Part shown: positions 45,938 to 55,394 of the stretch, piece by piece
Layout of the letters: every line of letters starts with the position of its first letter
Position numbering within the stretch: the stretch's first letter is position 1
From: CAJQLB01 sp905479065
GTDB lineage: Bacteria > Bacteroidota > Bacteroidia > Flavobacteriales > Flavobacteriaceae
Direction: 5' to 3'
NCBI GenBank assembly: GCA_943846735.1
Contig: OX044364.1
Span: 2,294,001 to 2,358,000, forward strand
DNA: 64,000 nt
Program-made: the position numbers and the translations under genes
The notes under the pieces: generated by a model
Told to the model about the DNA's origin: nothing
Databases searched by the model: none
Seen by the model: only the letters and a program-made list of their open reading frames with translations

Positions 45938-48900
45938 ATGAGAAAACTTATTGGTTATTTTATAAAGCACAGTGTTGCGGTAAATATTGTCGTCATCGCC
46001 TTTATTATTTTTGGATTTTTTGGTGCTGTAAATTTGAAATCATCTTTTTTTCCCCTCACAGACTCAAAAAATATTAGTATCAATGTTATTTATCCAGGTG
46101 CTTCACCGCAAGAAGTAGAGGAGGGGATTATTTTAAAAATAGAAGACAATCTAAAGGGTCTGAATGGTGTTGAAAGGGTTACATCTACATCTCGAGAAAA
46201 TAGTGGTAATATAAACGTAGAAATTGAAAAAGGTAAAGATATTGATTTCATGCTTCTTGAGGTCAAAAATGCAGTAGACCGTGTTCCGTCATTCCCTGTT
46301 GATATGGAGCCTTTAGTAGTGGCAAAGCAAGAGCCAGCAAGGCCAACTATTACCTTTGCAATTAGTGGTAGTGATATTCCTCTGGCAACATTGAAGCAAA
46401 TAGGGAGACAAGTTGAAAATGACTTAAGGGGAATAAAGGGAATTTCTCAAATTAATATAACGGGATATCCTGATGAAGAAATAGAAATTGCTGTTAATGA
46501 GGCTAATTTATTAGCATTTAATTTAACCTTTTCTGAGGTATCACAGGCTATCAACCAGGCTAGTTTGATTACAACGGGTGGAACCATTAAAACGAATGCT
46601 GAGGAATACCTCATTCGCGCTAACGCACGTTCTTATTATGCAGACAAATTATCAAATGTCATTATCAGATCTGATCCTACTGGGCGTGTCATTCGTTTGA
46701 GAGACATTGCTGTTGTAAGAGATCAGTTTTCTGAAACGCCAAATGCAAATTATTTTAATGGTAATCAGTCTATAAATGTGACGATTACCAGCACCAATAC
46801 TGAAGATTTAATCTCGTCCGCAGAGAAGGTGAAAAATTACATCTCGGAATTTAATCAAAAATATGAAAATGTACGCTTGGATGTTATAAGTGACTTGTCA
46901 ATCACCTTGGTTCAGCGTACTGAATTACTAACTAAGAATGCTATTGCAGGAATGTTATTGGTTCTTGTATTTTTATCCTTGTTTCTCAACACGCGATTAG
47001 CTTTTTGGGTAGCCTTCGGTTTGCCAATTGCTTTTTTTGGAATGTTCATGTTAGCGAGCTATTTTAATGTAACCATTAATGTACTTTCATTATTCGGAAT
47101 GATTATTGTCATTGGTATTTTAGTAGATGATGGAATTGTCATTGCTGAAAACATATACCAGCAATACGAAAAGGGAAAGTCACCAGAAGAGGCGGCTATT
47201 GACGGTGTTATGGAAGTATTACCTGCAATTATATCTGCAATTGCCACGACGATACTAGCGTTTGGAATATTTTTGTTTTTAGACGGTAGAATTGGTGATT
47301 TTTTTGGAGAGGTTTCTGTCGTAGTTATACTGACCTTAGTAGTTTCTTTAGTCGAAGCGTTGATTATTTTACCTGCGCACTTGGCACATTCCAAGGCTTT
47401 AAGAGTTCAGAGTAATAAACCAAAATTAGGTGTTGCCTCTTTATTTCAAAAACTATTTTCAAAGTTAAGGTACATCAATACATTTGGTGATTTTATCATG
47501 CGATGGCTAAGGGATAGATTATATAGCCCATTGTTGAAATTTGGTTTACAATATAAAATTTTAACCTTTTCATTTTTTATAGTGTTTATGATTCTGACCT
47601 TAGCTAGTTTTCAGGGAGGTATTATTAGAGGGGCGTTTTTTCCTCAAATAGCTAGTGATCAAGTTAGAATTACCTTGCGAATGCCAAATGGGACTAATGA
47701 AAAAGTTACTGATAGTGTTATTTCGTTTATTGAAGATAACGCAATTGACGTGACCAATTTAGTGAGTGATGAATTTTTAGGTGAAAATCCTGAAAAACCA
47801 TTGGTTGAAAATATGATTCGTAATATTGGACCTGGATCATCGACTGCTTCTTTAACTATTAATCTTCTACCAGGAGAAAATCGTCCAAACGAAATTACAA
47901 CAACGTTAATCTCAAATCGCCTAAGAGATGTTGTAGGCCCAATGATAGGGATCGAAAGCTTAGTGTATGGTAGTGGTGGAAATTTTGGAGGTGTTCCTGT
48001 ATCTGTTTCATTGTTGGGAAGTAATATTTCAGAACTCAAGGCGGTTAAAAAAGAGCTCAAACAACAACTTCAGGACAATATATTATTGAAAGATGTCACC
48101 GATAATGATCCTGCAGGAATTAAGGAAATACGTTTACAACTTAAGGACAATGCACAAGCACTTGGATTGAACCTAAGAAATGTAATGCTTCAAGTACGTG
48201 CTGCATTTTTTGGAGTTCAAGCCCAACGCTTTCAAAGAGGTCAAGATGAAATACGTGTATGGGTGCGATATGATAGGGACAATCGTTCATCAATAGTTAA
48301 TTTAGATAATATGCGAATTACCACACCAACAGGTCAAAAAGTGCCGTTGAGTGAAGTTGCCTCTTATAATATTGAAAGAGGAGATGTTGCTATCAACCAT
48401 TTAGATGGGCGCAGAGAGATTCAAGTCCAGGCCGACATTAAAAATCCTAAAAAAACAAGCTCTACCGATATTATGGCAGAGGTACGAGATGAAATTATGC
48501 CTGAAATACTTTCTAAATATCCAACAGTAACGCCATCATATGAAGGACAAAATAGAGAGCGTATCAAATTAATGGACTCATTAGCTGCGGTTGGCTTTAC
48601 CATTTTAGCACTAATCTATATTGTTATTGCTTTTACCTTCAGAAGTTACAGCCAGCCTCTCATGTTATTACTATTAATACCATTTAGTTTGCCTGCAGTT
48701 GCATGGGGCCACTGGATTCATGATTTCCCTGTAAATATATTATCTATGCTAGGAATAATTGCCTTAATTGGTATTATGGTTAACGATGGTCTGGTGTTAA
48801 TTGGAAAATTTAATAACAATCTCAAAGAAGGTATGGCTTACGATGACGCATTATTTGAGGCAGGACGTTCTCGTTTTAGAGCTATTTTTTTAACATCTAT

Positions 48901-49150
48901 AACTACTATTGCAGGTTTGGCTCCTTTAATTCTTGAGCAAAGTAGACAAGCACAATTTTTAATTCCAATGGCTGTATCCATAGCTTATGGTATTGGATTC
49001 GCAACTGTATTGACTCTCATCATATTACCTATTTTTCTTTCTTTTGGAAATTGGGTAAAGCGGCAGGTAAAATGGTTGTGGTTGGGGAGACATATCACAA
49101 AGGAAGAAGTAGAACGCGTAATAAAAGAACAGCATGAGCTCAACTATTAG
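45938..49150 (+). CDS. RND efflux transporter permease (AcrB/HAE1-like)
   Basis: A 1070-residue inner-membrane pump of the RND superfamily, driven by proton influx. It has the two-fold repeat of membrane segments and large periplasmic loops: KHSVAVNIVVIAFIIFGFFG at the N-terminus, the family motif GASPQEVEEGI, the TM4 proton-relay region GMIIVIGILVDDGIVIAENI with its paired Asp, and GIIALIGIMVNDGLVLIGKF in the second half. The substrate range is unknown. It sits between adaptor and TolC genes and overlaps the latter by 17 bases. Confidence 0.96.
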   Translation: MRKLIGYFIKHSVAVNIVVIAFIIFGFFGAVNLKSSFFPLTDSKNISINVIYPGASPQEVEEGIILKIEDNLKGLNGVERVTSTSRENSGNINVEIEKGKDIDFMLLEVKNAVDRVPSFPVDMEPLVVAKQEPARPTITFAISGSDIPLATLKQIGRQVENDLRGIKGISQINITGYPDEEIEIAVNEANLLAFNLTFSEVSQAINQASLITTGGTIKTNAEEYLIRANARSYYADKLSNVIIRSDPTGRVIRLRDIAVVRDQFSETPNANYFNGNQSINVTITSTNTEDLISSAEKVKNYISEFNQKYENVRLDVISDLSITLVQRTELLTKNAIAGMLLVLVFLSLFLNTRLAFWVAFGLPIAFFGMFMLASYFNVTINVLSLFGMIIVIGILVDDGIVIAENIYQQYEKGKSPEEAAIDGVMEVLPAIISAIATTILAFGIFLFLDGRIGDFFGEVSVVVILTLVVSLVEALIILPAHLAHSKALRVQSNKPKLGVASLFQKLFSKLRYINTFGDFIMRWLRDRLYSPLLKFGLQYKILTFSFFIVFMILTLASFQGGIIRGAFFPQIASDQVRITLRMPNGTNEKVTDSVISFIEDNAIDVTNLVSDEFLGENPEKPLVENMIRNIGPGSSTASLTINLLPGENRPNEITTTLISNRLRDVVGPMIGIESLVYGSGGNFGGVPVSVSLLGSNISELKAVKKELKQQLQDNILLKDVTDNDPAGIKEIRLQLKDNAQALGLNLRNVMLQVRAAFFGVQAQRFQRGQDEIRVWVRYDRDNRSSIVNLDNMRITTPTGQKVPLSEVASYNIERGDVAINHLDGRREIQVQADIKNPKKTSSTDIMAEVRDEIMPEILSKYPTVTPSYEGQNRERIKLMDSLAAVGFTILALIYIVIAFTFRSYSQPLMLLLLIPFSLPAVAWGHWIHDFPVNILSMLGIIALIGIMVNDGLVLIGKFNNNLKEGMAYDDALFEAGRSRFRAIFLTSITTIAGLAPLILEQSRQAQFLIPMAVSIAYGIGFATVLTLIILPIFLSFGNWVKRQVKWLWLGRHITKEEVERVIKEQHELNY

Positions 49151-50456
49151 AATTTGCAGTATTGTATACTTGTTTGTTTGTTTACAGATGCAAGGGCAAC
49201 AAATATTACAAAAATCTGAAGCAATTGCTTTGGCCCTTGAGAATAATTATGGAATCAAAACTGCAAATAATAACGTCATTATTGCTGAAAATAATTCAGA
49301 TGTTTTAAATTCAGGATATTTACCATCTCTATCGGGAAATGCGGGCGCAACATTAGATGTACAAAACACAGAGGGTCAATTAGTAAATGGAGAAACTAGA
49401 ACGGCAGACGGTGTTGAAACTAAACGATACAATGCATCTGTCAATTTAAATTATACACTTTTTGACGGTTTAGGGAGGTATTATAATTACAAGCGTTTGA
49501 AAGAAGCTTATCAGCTCTCGGAGTTACAAGCTAGGGAAACCATCGAAAACACCATAACCCAATTGTTGTCAGTATACTTTGAGGTTGCTCAAAACACTGA
49601 AAATTTACAAACTTTAACCAAAGTGTTAGACATTTCGAAAGAACGTTTAATAAGAGCTAATTATCAGTTTGAATTTGGGCAAAATAATAAATTAGGAGTT
49701 TTAAATGCAGAAGTAGATATTAACAACGATAGTATTAATATTATTACAGCAAAACAGCGTCTTATTAGTTCAAAACGCGATTTGAATTTAGTTATGGGGA
49801 ACGCCTTGAAAACAGAATTTAGTATTGATACAACAGTCGTTTTTTTATTACAGCTTAAGAAAGAAATACTACTTTCAAAATTAAAAACTAATAATGTCAA
49901 TCTCCTACAAATAGATAAGAATATTAATATTAGTACTTATGACATCAAAGCGAACAAATCGACGTATTTGCCAACACTTGGCTTGTCTGGATCTTACGGT
50001 TGGAACGAGTCGTCCAACGACAATCCTTTAGCATTTACGATTCAAAATACAAATACAGGATTCTCTACAGGACTAAACTTGACATGGAATCTTTTTGATG
50101 GAGGTTCTAATATGACTCGAATCAAGAATGCTAAAATCAATTTAGAAAATCAAGAACTTCAGAAAAATGAAATTAGTCTCACTATTGAGAGAGATTTTAA
50201 TAATGCCTGGGATGACTATCAAAATAAGCTCGAAATATACCGCATACAAGAATCAAATATTATCACATCAAAAAATAATTTTGATCGTACAAATGAACAA
50301 TTTAAAATAGGTAGAGCAACGTCTATAGAATTTAGACAGGCTCAGATAAACTTGTTAAACGCTCAATTGAGTGAAAATCGTGCAAAATATCAGGCGAAAA
50401 CTGCCGAGATTTTGGTGTTACAAATTAGTGGGGAGTTGTTAAATATGGAATTTTAA
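49134..50456 (+). CDS. TolC-family outer-membrane efflux channel
   Basis: A 440-residue protein with signal peptide (about 20 residues, ending MQGQ) and two repeats of the outer-membrane efflux protein domain, rich in amphipathic alpha-helix (LENNYGIKTANNNVIIAENN; FRQAQINLLNAQLSENRAKY). It completes the tripartite pump with the upstream adaptor and permease. The start overlaps the permease by 17 bases. Confidence 0.95.
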   Translation: MSSTIRICSIVYLFVCLQMQGQQILQKSEAIALALENNYGIKTANNNVIIAENNSDVLNSGYLPSLSGNAGATLDVQNTEGQLVNGETRTADGVETKRYNASVNLNYTLFDGLGRYYNYKRLKEAYQLSELQARETIENTITQLLSVYFEVAQNTENLQTLTKVLDISKERLIRANYQFEFGQNNKLGVLNAEVDINNDSINIITAKQRLISSKRDLNLVMGNALKTEFSIDTTVVFLLQLKKEILLSKLKTNNVNLLQIDKNINISTYDIKANKSTYLPTLGLSGSYGWNESSNDNPLAFTIQNTNTGFSTGLNLTWNLFDGGSNMTRIKNAKINLENQELQKNEISLTIERDFNNAWDDYQNKLEIYRIQESNIITSKNNFDRTNEQFKIGRATSIEFRQAQINLLNAQLSENRAKYQAKTAEILVLQISGELLNMEF

Positions 50457-50457
50457 T

Positions 50458-50646
50458 ATGAATGTGACAGAATATTTTTTTCAATGCCCATATTGCTGGG
50501 AAACGGTTTCAATGCTTATTGACACCTCTCAAACTTCTCAATCGTATATTGAAGACTGTGAAGTTTGTTGTAATCCAATCCAGTTGGATCTTAAGATTGA
50601 AAATAATATGATAATTCAGATAGAGACTCAAAATATTGAACAGTAG
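50458..50646 (+). CDS. CPXCG-motif cysteine-rich protein
   Basis: A 62-residue zinc-ribbon-like protein. The cysteine pairs are CPYC (10-13) and CEVCC (34-38), in the order expected for the CPXCG family, although the first motif ends CW instead of CG. It starts 1 base after the TolC stop, so it is probably translated from the efflux transcript, but a link to efflux is doubtful because the family is a free-standing small protein in many bacteria. The function is unknown. Confidence 0.85.
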   Translation: MNVTEYFFQCPYCWETVSMLIDTSQTSQSYIEDCEVCCNPIQLDLKIENNMIIQIETQNIEQ

Positions 50647-50767
50647 TAAGGTGTAATGAAAAAATTGTAAATAAAATCTTACAATTAAGCGCTTCATCGA
50701 AAAATATTGTAGTTTCATCTGATATATGCTATATTTAACAACTGAAAAAGTCCGTAAATCAGCTGTT

Positions 50768-51673
50768 ATGTTAAAACCTATAAAACTTACATTGTTATTT
50801 TGTCTAACCTCTCTTATGACATATGCTCATATATCAACAAAAGAGAAGAATGCTTTATTGGCTATTTATAATGCCACTCAGGGTGATTATTGGACACAGA
50901 CTTGGGATCTTGAGGCTGATGTATCAACATGGCAGGGATTAACTATTGAAAATAATTCAATAGTGGCCATAGATTTAAGTTTAAATAATTTAAGCGGAAC
51001 GTTACCCATTGAAATTGGGCACTTACATAATCTTCAAACCCTTAATCTTTTTAGAAATAATATCTCAGGAGTTATTCCTTCAAGTATTGGAAATTTAAAA
51101 CAACTTGAAACCCTAAATATTGCTTTTAATAAATTAGAAGGAGAGCTACCTGAAACAATCGGTCAACTTATGAGCTTAGTGAATCTAGAATTGTTTATGA
51201 ATAATATTAACGGGTCCTTGCCAGCTAGTATTGGTAATTTATCAAAACTAGAAAAGTTAGCATTATTTAATAATCAACTTAATGGTGCTATACCTGCCGA
51301 GATAGGGAATTTGAGTCTTTTAAAAGAGATTTATTTAAGCAGTAATGACCTGTCGGGTAAAATACCAAGTTCTATTCAAAACCTAACCGTATTGGAAAAA
51401 CTAAGTTTATTTGATAATAAATTGTTTGGTGCAATTCCTTCAGGGCTGGGTAAACTCGCTAGATTACAGGAGTTAATTCTTTCAGATAATTTGCTATATG
51501 GTATTGTGCCATCGGAATTAGCAGAATTAAAAAGCATCAAAGTATTGATGTTAAATAATAATCAAGTGAAAGGTGATTTTGCCAATCTTGAACGTAAATT
51601 ACCACAGGGAGTTCAATTTGAGTATCGTAACTTAGATAAAATGAAAAACTCAGTATTAGCTACCAACGATTAA
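50768..51673 (+). CDS. Exported leucine-rich-repeat protein (plant-type LRR)
   Basis: The ATG at 50768 gives 301 residues with a signal peptide (MLKPIKLTLLFCLTSLMTYAH). An upstream in-frame start at 50726 is not signal-like. After an N-cap resembling plant LRR receptors (LLAIYNATQGDYWTQTWDLE) come about eight repeats of 24 residues with the plant-type pattern LxxLxLxxNxLxGxIPxxIGNL. Such proteins bind other proteins or polysaccharides. There is no T9SS sorting domain or lipobox, so it is probably periplasmic or released. The following 239 bases to the next gene contain no recognisable gene. Confidence 0.88.
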   Translation: MLKPIKLTLLFCLTSLMTYAHISTKEKNALLAIYNATQGDYWTQTWDLEADVSTWQGLTIENNSIVAIDLSLNNLSGTLPIEIGHLHNLQTLNLFRNNISGVIPSSIGNLKQLETLNIAFNKLEGELPETIGQLMSLVNLELFMNNINGSLPASIGNLSKLEKLALFNNQLNGAIPAEIGNLSLLKEIYLSSNDLSGKIPSSIQNLTVLEKLSLFDNKLFGAIPSGLGKLARLQELILSDNLLYGIVPSELAELKSIKVLMLNNNQVKGDFANLERKLPQGVQFEYRNLDKMKNSVLATND

Positions 51674-51865
51674 CAGTCTACGTATTTATTCTGAGGCCAA
51701 AACATGTGCTGTCAGAAATCCTAATTACTCCAAACATACTGTTACTAGCTTTCTAATAATTGCTTTTTATTTGAGGTGATTAAATGATTGATAATATTCT
51801 TTTTTTTTATCAGTTTTTCAAGCACTATCAATAAACTTTTTGATATAAAATTTAAGCACCAATTG

Positions 51866-51896
51866 TTTTTTTAATTCAAAAAAGTATCTAAATTTA
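51866..51896 (+). promoter_or_regulatory. Possible promoter of the beta-barrel gene
   Basis: TAAATTTA at 51889-51896 resembles the -7 element, with TTG at 51863-51865, 23 bases further upstream. The start codon is at 51913. The match is moderate. Confidence 0.35.
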
Positions 51897-51912
51897 TAGC
51901 TTTTAGAAATTT

Positions 51913-52713
51913 ATGAGATTCTTGAAATCCCCCGGCTTATTTGTTATTATTTTATTTTGCAATTTACAAGTATTATGTGCTCAAGAACCAAGTTATATAA
52001 AATTTAGTGGAGGCCTTAATGCTATTGACAATAGCAACGGATTCAATATATTTTGGGATGTTGATCAATTTGAATTTAGTAATCCTTATTTCATTGAATT
52101 GGAGGGGAGATTTAGTGAAGATATGTCATTCTCAATAATGACAACAAGTAATGTCTTTGAGTTAAAGCGATTAAATGAGGATGGTGACGGTTATGTTTAT
52201 CCATTGTTTGACTTTTTTGCTGTAAACGTCACAGGTAAGTACTATTTTGATAAATATATTTTCTATAATGAAGACACTAATTTGGATCTATATGGCGGTT
52301 TAGGAGCAGGTTATCATTATGTCGCTGAAGGTGGTGCTTTAACATTTAACGTTACGTTTGGTGCTAATTATTGGGTGTCACAATTTTTTGGAGTGTCAGT
52401 ACAAGCCATTGCAAACAAGGGTTTTCGTAATGAGGTGAAATATGTTGGCGATTTTTATCAATATAATATTGGGCTCATTTATCGCTACTACACGGTACCA
52501 ATTGCAAAGAAAAAGAAACGCAGTAACAAAAGAAAACCTCGAAAAGCTTCCTCAAATAAAAAGAAAAGTTCTGTAAAAGTTCAGCCCAATAAGAACAATC
52601 AAGAAACAAAGCAACAAGAGAATGAGAATATTTCTAAAAACGGTACATTAAAACAAAAAACAAAAAACAAAACACAAAAAACAATAAAGATAAATAGTGT
52701 AGTTATCGTATGA
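51913..52713 (+). CDS. Outer-membrane beta-barrel protein with basic tail
   Basis: A 266-residue protein with signal peptide (about 24 residues, ending LCAQ). Residues 25-195 look like a small (eight-strand-type) barrel of alternating hydrophobic strands ending YNIGLIYRYYTV. The remaining ~70 residues are not barrel-like: they are rich in Lys, Asn, Gln and Ser (AKKKKRSNKRKPRKASSNKK). The tail would be periplasmic if the barrel has the usual topology and could bind peptidoglycan, DNA or acidic polymers. The function is unknown. It converges with the nucleotidyltransferase gene. Confidence 0.75.
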   Translation: MRFLKSPGLFVIILFCNLQVLCAQEPSYIKFSGGLNAIDNSNGFNIFWDVDQFEFSNPYFIELEGRFSEDMSFSIMTTSNVFELKRLNEDGDGYVYPLFDFFAVNVTGKYYFDKYIFYNEDTNLDLYGGLGAGYHYVAEGGALTFNVTFGANYWVSQFFGVSVQAIANKGFRNEVKYVGDFYQYNIGLIYRYYTVPIAKKKKRSNKRKPRKASSNKKKSSVKVQPNKNNQETKQQENENISKNGTLKQKTKNKTQKTIKINSVVIV

Positions 52714-52773
52714 CTGTTGTGTTTTAGTTAATCTAAAACTAAGACTCTAATTTAGTATATTGTCAAGTTTAAT

Positions 52774-53850
52774 TTATTTAAATAGTTTGAATAAAAAGAG
52801 TTTGGTTACCCTATTTCTGTCTTTCCATACCTCTTTTCTGTAATTGGCATTTAATATTAATAGTTTAACTCGAATAGAGACAATGTTCATCAGAATTCTT
52901 GATTTTGCCCAATAATTTCGAATATTTTTAAAGAAAACCTTTTTTTGAGCGATACCAAATAAGTAAAATATAAATTTATGATTATTTTTTAGCTCGAAAA
53001 TTTTAAAATTATTGAAGTAAAAATGAGTTTTTTTTATAAATAAGGCATGAAATTTACTTGTCTTAAAAAGTGATTCTAAAATATTTTGAGAAATACTGTT
53101 TGTAGAACAAATGTAGTCATACATATTCCGTATTCCTATTGTATTGTATATGTGCCCGTAGTCATTAATTTCAAAATTAAGTATGATATTCTCGAGGATA
53201 TGATATTTTGATGGAATAAAAATATTGTGATAATTTTCTTTATTTTCTAAGACATTTTGACTGATTAGAAATTTGTCATAATGTGAGTGAAGAATATGTC
53301 GATGCAACTCAACTGGAGCGAGCCCCCCATCTTTTGAGATTAAACTTAAATCATGGTGATACTCAAAATACTTTTCTCCAAAAGTACTGGTTTTATATTC
53401 ATAATTGTTTCTGAGAAGTAAGGAAGCAGCCTCTTTTAATTGGGATTCTTTTACAAGAATATCAATATCTCCAATCATGCGTTCACCTATGTCTTCAAAG
53501 TAGTTTGCAGATATAAGTGCCATACCTTTTAGAAAAACGTGCTCAATATTTTGTTGTCTTAGTATAGAACTTAATTCTTTAACTTGTCCAAAAACAGCAT
53601 TGTTTCTATTTCTATTTATCTGAGTTAATTCAGTGAGATAATTATTTAAATCTTTCGGTAAAATATCTAATAATTTTTTCTGTTTTAGACGACAATAAAT
53701 AGGTGGGAGTACCAAGTGATGACTTCCAATTTTGACAAGCTTTTCCCAATCAGTTTCATGGTAATTTCCTAAAATAGATTTGAGATAGGTTTGATTATTC
53801 TCAAACTTTAAAATGGCTGCAATATGCTGAATTGTGTCGTATGAAAACAA
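52774..53850 (-). CDS. Nucleotidyltransferase-like protein (PF14907-type)
   Basis: A 358-residue cytoplasmic protein related to the uncharacterised nucleotidyltransferase family PF14907. The polymerase-beta-like active site is visible: FLKGMALISANYFEDIGERM followed by GDIDILV (127-133), with the two catalytic Asp of DxD. The C-terminal part is helical and ends in a basic stretch. These proteins are found in peptide-modification (e.g. some lasso peptide) and exopolysaccharide loci, often beside HPr-kinase-like genes, as here. The start is TTG at 53850; the upstream stretch of frame has no ATG. It is the third gene of the cassette, 44 bases after the kinase-like gene. Confidence 0.8.
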   Translation of the reverse strand: MFSYDTIQHIAAILKFENNQTYLKSILGNYHETDWEKLVKIGSHHLVLPPIYCRLKQKKLLDILPKDLNNYLTELTQINRNRNNAVFGQVKELSSILRQQNIEHVFLKGMALISANYFEDIGERMIGDIDILVKESQLKEAASLLLRNNYEYKTSTFGEKYFEYHHDLSLISKDGGLAPVELHRHILHSHYDKFLISQNVLENKENYHNIFIPSKYHILENIILNFEINDYGHIYNTIGIRNMYDYICSTNSISQNILESLFKTSKFHALFIKKTHFYFNNFKIFELKNNHKFIFYLFGIAQKKVFFKNIRNYWAKSRILMNIVSIRVKLLILNANYRKEVWKDRNRVTKLFLFKLFK

Positions 53851-53894
53851 TGACCTTATATTTAAAGTAAATATAATAAATAGGCTCTAAGTAG

Positions 53895-54998
53895 TTACAC
53901 TAAAGGGATTAAGTTGTTAAATACTGAAATAGCTTCATCACTATGATGATAACGGAGTTCATGAAATGATATTTTTGATAGCCACTTAATAAAAGATTTT
54001 GCGTGTAATTCACTATGAGACAGCCATGATTCAGAAATAAGTTCTTCTAAAATTATTTTAATATCACCTTTTTTGAGGGTGGTTTTTATTGGTTTGTGAC
54101 TGTAACGAACAAGTACAACATTTCGACAAGGATAGTCTAATTGATTAAGATTTTTTAAGGGTTTAGGAGGAATAAATTTTTGATGGCCTTTTGTCTCATT
54201 GACATAAAGAGCAGGTAATTTGTCAAAATCTTTTACAAAAGGCTTTATTGCTTCAAAAGATTTTTCTTTAACAGAGATTGCAGCTGGAAGCACATAAATA
54301 TGATTGTTTTCCCCAAGCATGGGAGTCACATCATCAGCAATTAAATCATAACCAGAGAACATTAATAAAGATGATAGGGTGCTTTTACCACTACCCGAGT
54401 TGCCAACTAGCATTATGGCTTCCTTACCATTACCAACAGTTGAGGCATGAAAAGTTCCAAGCCATTCAGGTTCTTTTTTATTGTGTATGCAATTTAAAAG
54501 TTCAAAAGTAAATTTTCCTTGAAACAAATGGATATTCTTATCATCCCAATGCCACGCTGTATTGTTTTTGTTTTTTAAAGAATAGCCGAAATTATCATAA
54601 GAGACTATTATTGTATCGTCACAATGTTTAGATATTGTTTCTAAGTGACTAAATTTTTCATAAACAGTATTCAAAGCTTTTATTGAATCATATCTAATTT
54701 GTAGTGCTTGGTCAAATACTTGTATAAATTTGGAATTATTTGAGATGATTTCAATGTCATTATTAACAAGAAAAGGATCAGAAGTATTTGTTTTTTTTGA
54801 TAGGTCTGTAAACGTATTAAAAAAAGAAGTTTTGAGATTTATTGGATAACTTTTATCTAAAGCGTCAATGTATTCATGCTTTTTTTTATTTAGTTTAAAG
54901 GTTTTGTAAAAAGGATAGGTTTTAGTATCTAAAATTAGATAACTGTTTGAATTATTGAAATAAACTAAAATGTAGTCATCGATATATGTTTCTGACAC
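53895..54998 (-). CDS. HPr kinase-like ATPase
   Basis: A 367-residue protein whose C-terminal half resembles HPr(Ser) kinase/phosphatase: His184 in GTFHASTVGN, Walker A GNSGSGKST (199-207) and the acidic motif LIADDVTPM (219-227). The first 170 residues match nothing I recognise. Canonical HprK phosphorylates HPr, but homologues of this kind occur in lasso peptide clusters, where one (PadeK/ThcoK) phosphorylates a C-terminal Ser of the precursor, and in exosortase/exopolysaccharide loci. The start is GTG at 54998, 22 bases after the stop of the small-peptide gene; there is no ATG before the P-loop. It probably works with the peptide and the nucleotidyltransferase. Confidence 0.8.
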   Translation of the reverse strand: MSETYIDDYILVYFNNSNSYLILDTKTYPFYKTFKLNKKKHEYIDALDKSYPINLKTSFFNTFTDLSKKTNTSDPFLVNNDIEIISNNSKFIQVFDQALQIRYDSIKALNTVYEKFSHLETISKHCDDTIIVSYDNFGYSLKNKNNTAWHWDDKNIHLFQGKFTFELLNCIHNKKEPEWLGTFHASTVGNGKEAIMLVGNSGSGKSTLSSLLMFSGYDLIADDVTPMLGENNHIYVLPAAISVKEKSFEAIKPFVKDFDKLPALYVNETKGHQKFIPPKPLKNLNQLDYPCRNVVLVRYSHKPIKTTLKKGDIKIILEELISESWLSHSELHAKSFIKWLSKISFHELRYHHSDEAISVFNNLIPLV

Positions 54999-55020
54999 CT
55001 TTAAACTGATAGTTTTTTAA

Positions 55021-55179
55021 TTAAGAAATTGGATTATCTCCGCCACCAACGGCACTATTTGCATGCGTTCGGTTGGGATTTAAGATCATGAAGGTTCCAA
55101 CTGCCGTCATCGCTGCATATTTACCCATGGTCTTTAAAGCTTCTTTACGTGTTATTTTATTCTTATTTTTTTTTCTCAA
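55021..55179 (-). CDS. Small exported peptide, candidate substrate of the kinase/NTase pair
   Basis: A 52-residue open frame below the usual size cut-off. From the TTG at 55179 it begins with a Lys-rich stretch, then ITRKEALKTMGKYAAMTAVG (9-28), a Tat-like or positively charged signal with a hydrophobic core through MILNP, and a likely AxA-type cleavage site near RTHA (37-40). The rest, NSAVGGGDNPIS, is 12 residues ending in Ser. The frame is bounded upstream by a stop at 55198-55200, and ATT at 55185 is the only other start. Reality is supported by the signal-like organisation and by the kinase gene starting 22 bases downstream. Function unknown; I infer a modified peptide precursor. Confidence 0.62.
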   Translation of the reverse strand: MRKKNKNKITRKEALKTMGKYAAMTAVGTFMILNPNRTHANSAVGGGDNPIS

Positions 55180-55394
55180 AACAATGTTATTTAGAATCTA
55201 AAATTAATATAATTTCTATAAATTACCATATATTTTATTCTTTTTGTGTTTAACATAGCAAATACGATATCATTGTTAATTATGCCGATTAGGTTGCATA
55301 TCATAACTACGTATAAATCCTTGTCTTTATAAGATAATTGGTTTTTGTTTGACGTCTAAAATCAAGAAGATTCATCTTTTAAACTAATGAATAG
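55180..55394. other. AT-rich divergent intergenic region
   Basis: This 215-base region separates the peptide gene (minus) from the HTTM gene (plus) and must hold promoters for both. No clear TTTG/TAnnTTTG pair, hairpin or small frame was found in it. Confidence 0.5.

Noticed and set aside
51674..51912. Possible small gene between the LRR and barrel genes
   Set aside because: Only short frames without a signal or family features; it looks like promoter and spacer sequence.
55021..55179. Reading the small peptide gene as a true lasso peptide precursor
   Set aside because: No cyclase, protease or PqqD-like gene is present within the window, and the leader looks like an export signal, not a lasso leader.
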